This document shows positions 13,838 to 23,896 of a stretch of DNA of 64,000 nt, one piece after another. The position numbers and the translations under genes are program-made. Position 1 is the stretch's first letter. The number at the start of each line of letters is the position of its first letter. Source of the DNA: Muribaculaceae bacterium (lineage in GTDB: Bacteria; Bacteroidota; Bacteroidia; Bacteroidales; Muribaculaceae); assembly GCA_022510405.1 (NCBI GenBank), contig JAFLTP010000017.1, positions 1-64,000 of the forward strand, in the 5' to 3' direction. The notes under the pieces were generated by a model. It made no database searches. It was not told where the DNA came from and saw only the letters and a program-made list of their open reading frames with translations.

Positions 13838-16813
13838 TTATCTACCGCAGAAAGTTCTGAAGTTACAAAACGCACAAGATTTGGAATTGGGACATTCCTC
13901 AAATGTTGGACTCATGAAAATACTTTCAATCATCTCTTCTATTCTTCTATTAAATTCAGCACTGAAATAACTGAAAGATTCAACTTTCTGTTTGTCAATT
14001 TCCGGAAGACCGCCTTCACCTTTTATCAAATCGGGGACAAAATAAATTTCAGTCATTACATCTTCCGCACCTTTGATACCCAACTTACCTAATAACCATG
14101 CATAAGTGAAAAGTTGGAAAAGCTGCTCGCTGCCAAAACCCCCTTTAAAAACCTCCTGTAAACTTGTAGCCTTTCTTTTTTTCGCACCGGTTTTATAATC
14201 AACAATACGAAGTCTTTTCTGTCCTTTATATTCTATTTCATCCAAACGATCGATAGCAAAACGGAAATTTACCTTGCGACCCGAAGAAAGGCAAACCACC
14301 ATATTTTCTGAAATCTCACACCCATATAAATTGAATGGAGTCAAAGAGAGATCATATCTTATAATATCCTTTATCAGTTCCACTATCTGATCGGAAATAA
14401 TCTCTGTAACCCCTGATTCGATTTCAATTTTATTTCCTGTTTTATTACCATAATAAATTTCCTGGATGTTTTTATCAACCAAACTTTTTATATATGTGGG
14501 TTTCGATAAAATATTGTTTAAGAAATCTTCAGTTATAACAACCGGATTTTGTAATAATTTCTTTTGAAGGTTCACGGGCATATATAATTGCATCATGACG
14601 TTATGGAGGACATCTCCGATTGTGATGGCATCCATATACTCCCCTCTTTCGGGATCTGAATTTATATTTAGGATATTCTGAAGTAAGAATCTTACCTGAC
14701 ATTCCCGATAAGTGTTGAGAGAGGAAGCAGAAAAATTTTTCCCTTCTTTTCCAGGTGTGGAAAATAATTCCACCATTTTCTGAAGTTCCGGATTTTTTTC
14801 TATTGAAGCGTCATTTTTGGGAACGGACTGTAGTCTATATTGCCAAGAAGATTCATAAAGTTTCTCCGGGGGCATATAATGCCTTAACTGGAGGAGATAA
14901 CGAGACTCACCTCCTCTCAAGCCAGAGATAGCTCTTCCGTCGTATATCAAAGTGACCTTTTCAGCCCTGCTTATAAGACGATAGAAATAATAACTGAAAA
15001 TTTCTTCGGCATAACCAACGGGTGGTAAAGCATATGCTTTTCTCAGGGTTTCAGGAATAAATGAAGAGGAGAATGCTTTGCGAGGCATAATACCTTCATT
15101 CATTGATAAAATGATGACATGCTTAAAATCCAGGGAACGGGTTTCCAGAGTACCCATAACCTGAAGACCTATAAGAGGTTCCCCTTCAAAACCGATTTTT
15201 TCAGCGCTAACCAATCTGTCCACCATTTGCATTATAGATGTGGAAGACATATCGATTGAAAATTCATCAATGGCTTGTTGGAGGGAATCGACGTATTCCC
15301 CATAAATTTTTATCTGGGAAATATCTTGGTTCTCCTCCGGTTTTTCAACAGTAAGAGTCAAATTAGATATCAGCGATTGGATAATATTACGAACAAAAAT
15401 AAAAAGGGACTCCTTAGATGATTTATCTTTAGAAGGGAAAGATAAAAATTGAGTTGCAGAAGGCAAAAATTCTTCTATTTCTTTTAGGCTTAATCTGATT
15501 TTATGAAACTGAGTTATATAAGCCAATAAATTTTCAATTTTTTCAGGTTCAAACAGAATATACGAATATGGATGTGAAAGGAGCATTTTCAAATCTTTGA
15601 CAAAAATCATCAGACTTTTCCCACTACCATTTGAAGATGCATAGAGTCTTCTTAATAAATACATGAAAGAGGCAACGGGAGTTTGTCGCAAGCTGTAACC
15701 CATGGTGAGATTAATTTTTCCTATCCCATCCGGCAAAGAATAAAGGATATTCGACAACAAAGATTCATCCGGTAGGACCAAAGCTACCTCAGCGTCTGTG
15801 ATCATCTTTCTTTTTTCCGGAGTATCATATTCAGAAAGCAGAATACCGGCCACCTTGGCCTGGGCAGTCAAAGAAGGTGCGGAAATAATGTTTATTTCCG
15901 GGAATTCGTTTATTTCATTATCCTGCAAAACCGGAATCAGCCAATCAGGTTCCGGGAAATGCTTTTTGTTATAATCTACAAAACGAGTAGCCGAAAAATT
16001 TTTGCTATTCAAAATAGGTCCGGTGGCATCCCAAATAAAATCCGCAAAGTCATCACAACCCGGTGTGGGTTCTTCATTTTGAATAATTTTAAAAATTTTT
16101 CTTTCCGACTCAGTCAAGGCATTAAATCCTACCAGAATCAATTTATTATAAGGAAGAACAGATCTGCCGAGATTATCTAATCTTTCTGTTGCCTCTCGGA
16201 ATATACTTCCAACCGAACCGAGACCTTTGTTCGCAAGAGTGGCAATAAATTTTTCATGAAGGGGTGCTAAAATCTGCCAAAGATTAAGGAATTTTTGTTG
16301 AAGTTCGGTTAGTTTATCGGGATCATTGAAAGATTTCCAAAATCCTGAAGAATCTCCATCGGGCTCAATACCGAAATATTCCTTCATAACTTCTTTCTGT
16401 TCGTCGGTCAAGAAATTAGAAGATATTTCGCGATAATCCTTTACATTTTTGAAGACTTCATAAGGATCTGCCAAATTAAGGTCGACAGTATTGAAATCAG
16501 CAATAACGGTTTCACCCCATCCTCTGAATGCATCGAATTCAAGTTGAATATCGGGACCTACTATCTCTTTATAAGCGTTAAAAAGGATAAACAATTGCAC
16601 TATCCTGCTTGCTTCATATTTTTTAGCGATTTGGGTCACAAATTCAGAGATAGTTAAGATATGAGGCATTTGTTCTGACGTTATCCCACATTGAGCAAAA
16701 TAATTTTTTAAATATATTCCGCAACGTTTATTAGGGAAAATAAAACAAAAACGTGTAAGGTCCTTGTATCTCTCGGTATATGCTTTGGCGATGGTTTTTA
16801 AAATCGGTTCCAT
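13838..16813 (-). CDS. AddB-like PD-(D/E)XK nuclease with 4Fe-4S cluster
   Basis: A 991-residue protein with the layout of AddB, the second subunit of the AddAB/RecBCD-type enzyme that resects double-strand breaks. The N-terminal two thirds form an inactive UvrD-like helicase (FIFPNKRCGIYLKN replaces a normal Walker A). The C-terminal nuclease has RIVDYKTGAK as its D-x-K core. Four cysteines bracket it, one in YRECQVRF and three in CPNSKSCAFCNFRTFC, as in the AddB iron-sulfur staple. No AddA helicase-nuclease gene is adjacent; the upstream neighbour (holB) is divergent. Confidence 0.85.
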   Translation of the reverse strand: MEPILKTIAKAYTERYKDLTRFCFIFPNKRCGIYLKNYFAQCGITSEQMPHILTISEFVTQIAKKYEASRIVQLFILFNAYKEIVGPDIQLEFDAFRGWGETVIADFNTVDLNLADPYEVFKNVKDYREISSNFLTDEQKEVMKEYFGIEPDGDSSGFWKSFNDPDKLTELQQKFLNLWQILAPLHEKFIATLANKGLGSVGSIFREATERLDNLGRSVLPYNKLILVGFNALTESERKIFKIIQNEEPTPGCDDFADFIWDATGPILNSKNFSATRFVDYNKKHFPEPDWLIPVLQDNEINEFPEINIISAPSLTAQAKVAGILLSEYDTPEKRKMITDAEVALVLPDESLLSNILYSLPDGIGKINLTMGYSLRQTPVASFMYLLRRLYASSNGSGKSLMIFVKDLKMLLSHPYSYILFEPEKIENLLAYITQFHKIRLSLKEIEEFLPSATQFLSFPSKDKSSKESLFIFVRNIIQSLISNLTLTVEKPEENQDISQIKIYGEYVDSLQQAIDEFSIDMSSTSIMQMVDRLVSAEKIGFEGEPLIGLQVMGTLETRSLDFKHVIILSMNEGIMPRKAFSSSFIPETLRKAYALPPVGYAEEIFSYYFYRLISRAEKVTLIYDGRAISGLRGGESRYLLQLRHYMPPEKLYESSWQYRLQSVPKNDASIEKNPELQKMVELFSTPGKEGKNFSASSLNTYRECQVRFLLQNILNINSDPERGEYMDAITIGDVLHNVMMQLYMPVNLQKKLLQNPVVITEDFLNNILSKPTYIKSLVDKNIQEIYYGNKTGNKIEIESGVTEIISDQIVELIKDIIRYDLSLTPFNLYGCEISENMVVCLSSGRKVNFRFAIDRLDEIEYKGQKRLRIVDYKTGAKKRKATSLQEVFKGGFGSEQLFQLFTYAWLLGKLGIKGAEDVMTEIYFVPDLIKGEGGLPEIDKQKVESFSYFSAEFNRRIEEMIESIFMSPTFEECPNSKSCAFCNFRTFCGR

Positions 16814-17044
16814 GATTCAAAATTAATAAAAAAGGCTTTAAACAGTAAATATTAACCTCTACAAGACACATGGATATGTCCATTTATAAAAATAATCAAT
16901 AAATAGGTAAAGGATGTGAAGAGAACTGTAACAATTGCTATGTGAAAGGGTTGATTTTATTTGTGATTTTAATGGGGGAAAAACGGGTGAATATTGAGAG
17001 AATTTACAATTTTTTGATTAATTTTGGAGAAAAGTTGCGGCTTA

Positions 17045-18196
17045 ATGAGATTTGCGGATATAACCGGACATAAAGAAATAATCCGTTCATTACAAGGGTT
17101 GACCGAAGCGGGAAAAATTCCTCATGCGTTTCTGTTTACGGGTATATCTGGCATCGGAAAAATGAGGACCGCAAGAGCATTAGCCCAATATATCCACTGC
17201 AAAAACAAAAAGGATGGGGATTCTTGCGGAGTATGTCCATCCTGCCTTCAACATCAAAAACACAATAATCCTGACCTTCATTTTGTTTACCCCATCGTAA
17301 AGAAAGAAGGAGCTCTTATTTCTAAAGATATGATAGAGCAATGGAGGGAAATGATTACGGATTATAGTTATATGCCGCCGGAAAAATGGAATGAACTTAT
17401 AAAAGCGGGAAATTCTCAACCGGCCATTTATGTGAATGAGAGTGAAGAAATCATATCCCGGGCTTCCCTGTCGGCTTTCCAAGAGGATTTTAAAATTTTC
17501 ATTATCTGGTTGCCCGAGAAGATGCGTCCTGAGGCTGCAAATAAACTGTTGAAAGTGATAGAAGAGCCATTTGAAGACACTATTTTCATATTGGTAAGCA
17601 ACAACGACAGTAAAATCTTACCCACCATTCAATCACGTACCCAAAGATATAACTTCAAACCACTTTCCGAGATTGAGTTGCAGGAACTGCTACTAAAAAC
17701 GGGAGTCGATCCTGATATGGCAGCTGATGCAGCAAGGATATCGGAGGGTAGCCTTCAGAAAGCGGATGAAATAGCATGTCATCCGGAAGAATTGATAGAA
17801 TTTTCGAATCTTTTTAAGGAAATAATGAGGGCAGCTTATACATTGAATGCCAAATCACTTAAAGAGTTATCAGAGACGGTGGCCGGATTTGGAAGAGAAA
17901 AACTGCTCCGTTTCCTCACCTATTGCGGAAGGCTGATAAGGGAAAATTATATTTATAATTTTCAAATTCCAAGTTTGGTTCTGATGACCCAAGAAGAATC
18001 CAACTTCAGCAGCAAATTCGCTCCATTTATACATGACGGGAATGTGGAACGCCTATCGGAAGAGATAGCAAGAGCGTCGCAGGATATAGAAAGAAACGGG
18101 AATTCCAAAATAGTGATGTTTGATTTATTTCTGTTGCTCTCACGCCTTGTGCGGACACCCAAAGCCAACACACTTCCTGGATTTGAAAATATTTAG
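17045..18196 (+). CDS. holB: DNA polymerase III delta-prime subunit (clamp loader)
   Basis: A 383-residue AAA+ clamp-loader protein when started at the ATG giving MRFADITGHKEI. The track ORF starts seven codons earlier at TTG, where TTGGAG more likely serves as the ribosome-binding region. The P-loop region is TGISGIGKMRTARALA. A four-cysteine zinc motif follows (CKNKKDGDSCGVCPSC), as in delta-prime and tau. The sensor arginine region is NNDSKILPTIQSRTQ. The GISGIGKM P-loop lacks a standard Ser/Thr after lysine, in line with delta-prime being a poor ATPase. Divergent from the AddB-like gene. Confidence 0.88.
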   Translation: MRFADITGHKEIIRSLQGLTEAGKIPHAFLFTGISGIGKMRTARALAQYIHCKNKKDGDSCGVCPSCLQHQKHNNPDLHFVYPIVKKEGALISKDMIEQWREMITDYSYMPPEKWNELIKAGNSQPAIYVNESEEIISRASLSAFQEDFKIFIIWLPEKMRPEAANKLLKVIEEPFEDTIFILVSNNDSKILPTIQSRTQRYNFKPLSEIELQELLLKTGVDPDMAADAARISEGSLQKADEIACHPEELIEFSNLFKEIMRAAYTLNAKSLKELSETVAGFGREKLLRFLTYCGRLIRENYIYNFQIPSLVLMTQEESNFSSKFAPFIHDGNVERLSEEIARASQDIERNGNSKIVMFDLFLLLSRLVRTPKANTLPGFENI

Positions 18197-18235
18197 CATT
18201 ACCACAATAAAATATCTACCTTAATAACTAAGAAT

Positions 18236-19135
18236 ATGAAACCCACTTTGTTTATCCTTGCTGCCGGTATGGGCAGCCGTTACGGTGGTTTGAAACAACT
18301 CGACGGCCTTGGGCCGAGCGGAGAAACCATCATGGACTATTCTGTGTATGACGCACTCCGTGCGGGCTTTGGAAAAATAGTATTTGTAATCCGTCACGAT
18401 TTCGAACAAGAATTCCGAGATAAAGTAATCTCAAAATACGAGGGCCATATACCGGTGGAGGTTGTGTTCCAAGATTTGAACGATATACCCGGAGGTTACA
18501 AACCAAATCCCGAAAGGAAGAAACCATGGGGAACCAACCATGCAGTTTTGATGGGAAAAGATGTAATTAAAGAACCTTTCGCCGTGATCAATGCCGATGA
18601 TTATTACGGAGCAGAAAGTTTCCAAATTTTAGCTGACTTCTTAAAATCGGTTGAAGGAAAGAAAGATTGTTATTGCATGATAGGTTTCAATGTGGAGAAC
18701 ACATTGAGCGAAAATGGTGGAGTGTCACGCGGACTTTGTGAAGTTAGTGTAGAAGGTGACTTAACCGGTGTAGTGGAATGTCATGGAATCCAAAGAAAAG
18801 ATGGCAAATTGATTCACGAAGTAGACGGCAAAGAAGAGAGTTTCCCCGAAGGAGCAGCCGTATCCATGAATATGTGGGGTTTCACTCCTGATTATTTTGA
18901 TTATTCAGTTGCATCTTTCTTGAAATTCCTTGAAAAGAACCATGACGAATTGAAGGCTGAATTCTACATACCGACTGTTGTGAACGAGCTTATCGAGGCA
19001 GGAAAAATCAAACTAAAAGTACTTCCCACCCCTTCCAAATGGTTCGGAGTGACATATGCGGCCGATAGAGACGCCACAGTGGCTCAATTCCAAAAATTGG
19101 TAGACGAAGGAGTGTATCCTAAAAAACTTTTCTAA
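18236..19135 (+). CDS. Sugar-phosphate nucleotidyltransferase (GT-A fold)
   Basis: A 299-residue enzyme that should couple a nucleoside triphosphate to a sugar phosphate. The N-terminal nucleotide loop is LAAGMGSRYGGLKQLDGLGPSGE, and the metal-binding aspartate pair lies in VINADDYYG near residue 120. GTNHAVLMGK is the base-contacting segment. This branch is widespread in Bacteroidota without an assigned substrate. It is followed by galE after one nucleotide, which suggests UDP- or dTDP-hexose supply for surface sugars. Confidence 0.85.
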   Translation: MKPTLFILAAGMGSRYGGLKQLDGLGPSGETIMDYSVYDALRAGFGKIVFVIRHDFEQEFRDKVISKYEGHIPVEVVFQDLNDIPGGYKPNPERKKPWGTNHAVLMGKDVIKEPFAVINADDYYGAESFQILADFLKSVEGKKDCYCMIGFNVENTLSENGGVSRGLCEVSVEGDLTGVVECHGIQRKDGKLIHEVDGKEESFPEGAAVSMNMWGFTPDYFDYSVASFLKFLEKNHDELKAEFYIPTVVNELIEAGKIKLKVLPTPSKWFGVTYAADRDATVAQFQKLVDEGVYPKKLF

Positions 19136-19136
19136 G

Positions 19137-20159
19137 ATGAAAGAGAAAATTTTAGTCACCGGAGGCACCGGTTATATTGGTAGTCATACTACAGTGGAAT
19201 TGATGAATGCCGGTTATGAAGTAGTTATAATTGACAATTTGTCAAACAGTAATGAAAAAGTGCTTGACGGAATTGAGAAAATAACCGGTAAACGCCCTGT
19301 CTTCGTAAAAGGAGATTGCACAGATCTCAACACCTTGAAGAAGTTGTTTGAGGATAATCCTGGCATCAAAGGAATCATCAACTTCGCGGCTTCAAAAGCA
19401 GTGGGAGAAAGCGTACAGAAACCCTTGCTTTATTACCGAAACAACCTCAATACCCTTATTAACCTTTTGGAGTGCATGCCGGAGTATGGGGTTAAAGGTA
19501 TAGTATTCTCTTCATCATGTACTGTGTATGGTGAGCCCGATGTGAATCCGATAGACGAGAGTGCACCGATCAAGGCAGCAACGTCCCCCTATGGGAACAC
19601 GAAACAGATATCTGAAGAAATCATAGTGGACTACGTAGCAAGCGGTGCCCCGATCAAGAGTATCATCTTGAGATATTTCAATCCTATTGGTGCCCATCCC
19701 ACAGGCTACATTGGAGAATTGCCGTTAGGTGTGCCCCAGAATCTTGTACCCTATCTTACCCAAGCTGCAGCCGGAATCAGAAAAGAACTTACAGTATTCG
19801 GAGATGATTACAATACACCCGACGGCAGTTGTATAAGAGATTACATAGATGTAGTAGACCTTGCCAAAGCACATGTTATCGCAATGGAAAGGATGCTAAA
19901 CGGGACAGACCACGATGCTATCGAGATCTTCAACTTAGGAACCGGCAACGGTCTTTCGGTGCTTGAACTTATCAACGCATTCGAAGCTGCGACCGGAGTC
20001 AAAGTGCCTCATAAGATAGGGGAACGAAGAGCCGGAGACATTGAAAAGATTTGGGCAAATCCTTACAAAGCAAACAATGTGTTGGGATGGAAAGCTGAGG
20101 CAGATATAAAAGACACTATGAAGAATGCCTGGCAATGGCAATGTAATTGTAAAGGCTAA
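19137..20159 (+). CDS. galE: UDP-glucose 4-epimerase
   Basis: A 340-residue short-chain dehydrogenase that interconverts UDP-glucose and UDP-galactose through bound NAD. The NAD motif is TGGTGYIGSHT (residues 8-18). The catalytic serine lies in FSSSCTVYG (about 125), and the Y-x3-K pair is YGNTK (about 150). RDYIDVVDLAKAH and RRAGDIEKIWA are further GalE marks. The start is 1 nt after the nucleotidyltransferase stop, so the two form one operon ending at the terminator 20195-20230. Confidence 0.95.
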   Translation: MKEKILVTGGTGYIGSHTTVELMNAGYEVVIIDNLSNSNEKVLDGIEKITGKRPVFVKGDCTDLNTLKKLFEDNPGIKGIINFAASKAVGESVQKPLLYYRNNLNTLINLLECMPEYGVKGIVFSSSCTVYGEPDVNPIDESAPIKAATSPYGNTKQISEEIIVDYVASGAPIKSIILRYFNPIGAHPTGYIGELPLGVPQNLVPYLTQAAAGIRKELTVFGDDYNTPDGSCIRDYIDVVDLAKAHVIAMERMLNGTDHDAIEIFNLGTGNGLSVLELINAFEAATGVKVPHKIGERRAGDIEKIWANPYKANNVLGWKAEADIKDTMKNAWQWQCNCKG

Positions 20160-20194
20160 AACTTAAAGTGTAAAGTTTTAATAATAATTATAAA

Positions 20195-20230
20195 AAGAAG
20201 AGACTTGGATAAGCAACCAAGTCTCTTCTT
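20195..20230. terminator. Convergent bidirectional terminator between galE and ffh
   Basis: Perfect 14-bp stem AAGAAGAGACTTGG/CCAAGTCTCTTCTT with an 8-nt loop. T-rich tails on both strands serve the facing operons. Confidence 0.85.
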
Positions 20231-20280
20231 AATTTTATGTTTTAAACGTTTAATTCCAAATAAGTTCTAAATTCTAAACC

Positions 20281-21639
20281 CTACTTTCTAAACCCTTTAC
20301 CCATAGCAGCCTGGGCTTGCTTAAGCTGGCCCATCATCTTCATGGGGTTTTTCATATTGGTTGCAGCCTTCATCATCTTTCGGGTATCTTCAAACTGCTT
20401 AAGGAATCTGTTGACAGCTTGAATTGAGTTGCCGGATCCTTTGGCAATTCTTTGGCGACGGCTTTGATTTATAATCTCGGGGTTATGTCGTTCATAAGGG
20501 GTCATAGAATTAATCATAGCCTCAATAGAATTGAAAGCCGAGTCATCGATATCTATATCCTTTATTGCTTTGCCTACACCCGGAATCATAGAAGCGAGAT
20601 CTTTCAGATTACCCATTTTCTTAATCTGATGTATTTGATTCAGGAAGTCTTCGAAATCAAACTTATTCTTTTTGATTTTTTGTTGAAGACGTTCAGCCTC
20701 TTTTTGGTCATAGATTTCCTGAGCACGTTTAGCGAGTTCCACGATATCACCCATACCGAGGATACGACTTGCCATGCCTTCTGGATTGAATTCCTGAATG
20801 TCCTCAAGTTTTTCTCCAGTGCCGACAAATTTGATAGGTTTGTCTACAACTGAACGAATAGAAAGAGCCGCACCACCACGGGTATCACCATCAAGTTTAG
20901 TGAGAACTACACCATTGAAATCTAATCTTTGATTGAATTCTTTGGCTGTGTTCACCGCATCCTGACCGGTCATTGAGTCCACAACAAACAAGATTTCCTG
21001 AGGCTTAACAGCATTTTTTATAGACTCTATCTCGTCCATCATTTCCTTGTCGACCGCAAGACGACCGGCGGTGTCAATGATGACAACATCATATTGCTTT
21101 CTTTTCGCTTCAGCTATGGCATTTTGCGCGATTTGCACAGGATTCTTATTTTCTTCCTCAGTATAAACCGGGACATCAATTGACTGGCCGAGCACCTTCA
21201 ACTGTTCAATGGCAGCAGGACGATATACATCAGCCGCCACCAAAAGAGGATGTTTGCCCTTTGTTGATTTTAATTTTTTAGCAAGTTTCCCGGAGAAGGT
21301 AGTCTTACCCGAACCTTGAAGACCCGACATAAGGATAACCACAGGGTTACCATTCAGGTGCAAAGGAGCCTCCTGTCCTCCCATGAGGTTAGTGAGTTCC
21401 TCATGAACAATCTTCACCATCAATTCTTTAGGACGCAACGCATTGATAACGTTTTGTCCCAAAGCTTTTTTCTTGACAGTATCGGTGAAATCTTTAGCGA
21501 CACGGTAACTTACGTCCGCATCCAATAGTGCACGACGGACGTCTTTCATTGTTTCCGCGATATTTATTTCTGTAATCCTTCCTTCTCCTTTGAGGATTTT
21601 AAAGGATCTTTCAAGTCTTTCTTGTAATGAATTGAACAT
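20281..21639 (-). CDS. ffh: Signal recognition particle protein Ffh (SRP54)
   Basis: A 452-residue GTPase that brings ribosomes making membrane proteins to FtsY. The N domain (residues 1-90) precedes the G domain with GLQGSGKTTFSGKLA (G1, about 107), DTAGRLAVDKEMM (G3) and TKLDGDTRGG (G4). The C-terminal M domain is methionine-rich (MKNPMKMMGQLKQAQAAMGKG) and binds SRP RNA and signal peptides. It is the last gene of the panC-panD-ffh cluster, 2 nt after panD. SRP RNA itself was not found in this window. Confidence 0.97.
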   Translation of the reverse strand: MFNSLQERLERSFKILKGEGRITEINIAETMKDVRRALLDADVSYRVAKDFTDTVKKKALGQNVINALRPKELMVKIVHEELTNLMGGQEAPLHLNGNPVVILMSGLQGSGKTTFSGKLAKKLKSTKGKHPLLVAADVYRPAAIEQLKVLGQSIDVPVYTEEENKNPVQIAQNAIAEAKRKQYDVVIIDTAGRLAVDKEMMDEIESIKNAVKPQEILFVVDSMTGQDAVNTAKEFNQRLDFNGVVLTKLDGDTRGGAALSIRSVVDKPIKFVGTGEKLEDIQEFNPEGMASRILGMGDIVELAKRAQEIYDQKEAERLQQKIKKNKFDFEDFLNQIHQIKKMGNLKDLASMIPGVGKAIKDIDIDDSAFNSIEAMINSMTPYERHNPEIINQSRRQRIAKGSGNSIQAVNRFLKQFEDTRKMMKAATNMKNPMKMMGQLKQAQAAMGKGFRK

Positions 21640-21641
21640 AA

Positions 21642-21989
21642 TTAAAGTTTGTTAGTAGCAGTGTCGGGAAAGATTATGGTGGGCTTAAATACTTTTGCTT
21701 CCTCGGGTGTCATCTGTGCATATGAAATAATAATTACCACATCGCCCGGCTGAACCTTACGAGCCGCGGCGCCATTTAAACAAATGACTCCACTACCCTC
21801 TTCTCCTCCAATAGTATAGGTGTCGAATCTTTCTCCATTATTATTATCAACGATCCATACTCTTTCTCCCTCAAGGATATTGGCCGCCTTCAAAAGAGCC
21901 CTATCGATAGTGACACTTCCAATATAGTTAAGATTCGCCTGAGTCACTGTGACCCGATGAATCTTTGATTTCATCATTTCGATCAACAT
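21642..21989 (-). CDS. panD: Aspartate 1-decarboxylase
   Basis: A 115-residue pyruvoyl enzyme that makes beta-alanine from aspartate for pantothenate synthesis. The self-cleavage site is the Gly-Ser bond in NYIGSVTID (about 26-27), where the serine becomes the pyruvoyl group. The start [16 protein letters not shown] aligns with known PanD starts. It begins 6 nt after the panC stop, so both steps of beta-alanine supply and use are co-expressed. Confidence 0.96.
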   Translation of the reverse strand: MLIEMMKSKIHRVTVTQANLNYIGSVTIDRALLKAANILEGERVWIVDNNNGERFDTYTIGGEEGSGVICLNGAAARKVQPGDVVIIISYAQMTPEEAKVFKPTIIFPDTATNKL

Positions 21990-21995
21990 TTCGTA

Positions 21996-22853
21996 TCAAT
22001 TAGGAAGTCGGTAAGCAATATTGTCGATGAGTCTGACGTCACCACAGAAAACAGTGATACATCCGACAATCCAATTTGATTCCTCCCATTCCTCAACAGG
22101 CTGTAGAGTTCGGGCATCAACAATTTCAAAATATTCAACCCTCATACCGGGAATAGCGTCGATTCTTTCCACAACTGTGTCATGAGTGGCACGAACGGAA
22201 TGATCCTGACTGTATTCTACACTATATTTAAGGGTGGCATAAATTTCCGGAGCGAGTTTTCTTTGCTCCTCATCGAGTCTGGCATTTCTACTCGAGAGGG
22301 CCAGCCCGTCTGGAGACCTCTTGATAGGACAAGCCACTATCTCCACATCCAATCCTTCACTTTTGATGAGGTTTCTGACCACTGCTATTTGTTGAAAATC
22401 CTTTTCTCCGAAATAAGCCCTGTGAGGGTTGACCAATCTGAACAGGATATCGAGCACCCTCGCCACTCCCTGGAAATGTCCGGGACGATATTTACCTTCC
22501 ATCACCTCCGCAACACCACCGAGATTATATTCTTTACAATTTTTATTATCATCGGGATACATTTCCTTGGCAGTCGGAGCAAAAACAGCATCTACACCTG
22601 CAGCAGCCAGAAGTTTGAAATCCTCTTCTTCAGTGCGTGGATATTTATCAAAATCATCCGCATTATTAAATTGGATCGGGTTGACAAAAAGGCTGACTAC
22701 AACTACTTCATTTTCTTTAACTGCCTTATTAACGAGAGACATATGTCCCTCATGAAGTGCACCCATTGTGGGCACAAACCCCACAGAAGCACCTCTGTCT
22801 CTCTGACGGACTCTATATTCCGTCATATCATAGAGAGTCCTGATTATTTTCAT
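21996..22853 (-). CDS. panC: Pantothenate synthetase
   Basis: A 285-residue ATP-dependent ligase joining pantoate and beta-alanine. The HIGH-like nucleotide motif is in FVPTMGALHEGHMSLV (residues 27-42). FVNPIQFN, GEKDFQQ and LALSSRNARL are further active-site blocks, the last close to the KMSKS-like region. It is the first gene of panC-panD-ffh, with a promoter in the divergent gap to the GT5 gene. Confidence 0.96.
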   Translation of the reverse strand: MKIIRTLYDMTEYRVRQRDRGASVGFVPTMGALHEGHMSLVNKAVKENEVVVVSLFVNPIQFNNADDFDKYPRTEEEDFKLLAAAGVDAVFAPTAKEMYPDDNKNCKEYNLGGVAEVMEGKYRPGHFQGVARVLDILFRLVNPHRAYFGEKDFQQIAVVRNLIKSEGLDVEIVACPIKRSPDGLALSSRNARLDEEQRKLAPEIYATLKYSVEYSQDHSVRATHDTVVERIDAIPGMRVEYFEIVDARTLQPVEEWEESNWIVGCITVFCGDVRLIDNIAYRLPN

Positions 22854-22898
22854 TGCTTATGTAAGTTTTGGTAAGGGTAAACCCTCATAAAATTACCA

Positions 22899-22930
22899 CA
22901 AAATTAGTGATTTATTCATAATTACCCAAT
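22899..22930 (-). promoter_or_regulatory. panC promoter
   Basis: On the minus strand TAATTTTG (22899-22906) with TTG about 20 nt upstream. Partial but good sigma-ABfr match, about 45 nt before panC. Confidence 0.45.
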
Positions 22931-22947
22931 GTATGAGAAAAAATCGT

Positions 22948-22956
22948 TAACTTTGC
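22948..22956 (+). promoter_or_regulatory. -7 box for the GT5-DUF4270-CapA operon
   Basis: TAACTTTGC on the plus strand is an exact TAnnTTTGC. The -33 element is not recognisable. Confidence 0.45.
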
Positions 22957-23056
22957 ACCTTGAAACCATACATTATAATATCCGTTCTTAGGATTGAAAG
23001 ATAAGAATTAACCGTTGATTATCAGACTACGGGATAAAAATCTACAAAGTAAAGCA

Positions 23057-23869
23057 ATGGCAAAAGAGCGTATACTTTTTATCACCCAGGAAATCACCCC
23101 TTACATTTCAGCAAACCCTGTGTCATCATTGGGTAAATTTTTACCAGTGAGCATGCAAGACAAAGGATTTGAAGTGAGAACCTTCATGCCCAAGTTTGGA
23201 GCTGTAAACGAAAGACGGAATCAACTTCATGAGGTGATACGACTTTCCGGAATAAATATCAATATAGATGACAACGATCATCCTCTGGTTATAAAAGTGG
23301 CATCTTTACAGCCTTCCAGAATACAAGTCTATTTCATAGATAACGATGACTTTTTCCAGAAACTTGAATCGGATATTGACGTATCGGGAGTTAATCGAGA
23401 AGACAATGATGAAAGAGCGATATTTTTCTCAAGGGGCACTATGGAAACTGCTAAGAAATTACGTTGGGATCCAAAAATTATACACTGTTCCGGATGGATC
23501 ACTTCACTGATCCCAATTTATATCAAAAGACTCTACGGAGATGATTTGTCTTTTAAAAACAGCAAGATAGTTTATTCTATCCAACCGGCCAAAGATATGG
23601 CGCCGATCAATCCCAAGATAATAAACAAACTAAAGGCTGAAGGAATTTCCTCTCGTGATCTTAAAAAATATGCCTCTGACACCACTGATGTGAATACCTT
23701 GCATAAGATAGGCATTGATTATGCACATGGAATAATCGTGAATGATCCTGAGATTGATCCATCATTGCTTGACTACATCAAAGAGAGCGGTAAACCTCTG
23801 TTGATGGCACCGGATATGGAACTTGACGCCGACAAATATTTAGAATTCTATAACTCACTTTGCAACTAA
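23057..23869 (+). CDS. Short glycogen/starch synthase-like protein (N-terminal GT5 domain only)
   Basis: A 270-residue protein when started at the ATG (MAKERILFITQEITPYI); the track ORF begins at a TTG 14 codons earlier. It corresponds to the N-terminal half of GT5 glycogen synthases. The first strand-loop is TQEITPYISANPVSSLGKFLP, where full enzymes have the K-x-G-G-L ADP-glucose loop, and a PKFGAVNERR segment follows. No C-terminal GT-B half is present, and the canonical KTGGL is absent, so it is probably not a normal synthase. This short form is recurrent in Bacteroidota. It leads into DUF4270 and CapA genes. Confidence 0.75.
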   Translation: MAKERILFITQEITPYISANPVSSLGKFLPVSMQDKGFEVRTFMPKFGAVNERRNQLHEVIRLSGININIDDNDHPLVIKVASLQPSRIQVYFIDNDDFFQKLESDIDVSGVNREDNDERAIFFSRGTMETAKKLRWDPKIIHCSGWITSLIPIYIKRLYGDDLSFKNSKIVYSIQPAKDMAPINPKIINKLKAEGISSRDLKKYASDTTDVNTLHKIGIDYAHGIIVNDPEIDPSLLDYIKESGKPLLMAPDMELDADKYLEFYNSLCN

Positions 23870-23896
23870 CCCCGGGAAAGAAAAAGGGTACCGAGA

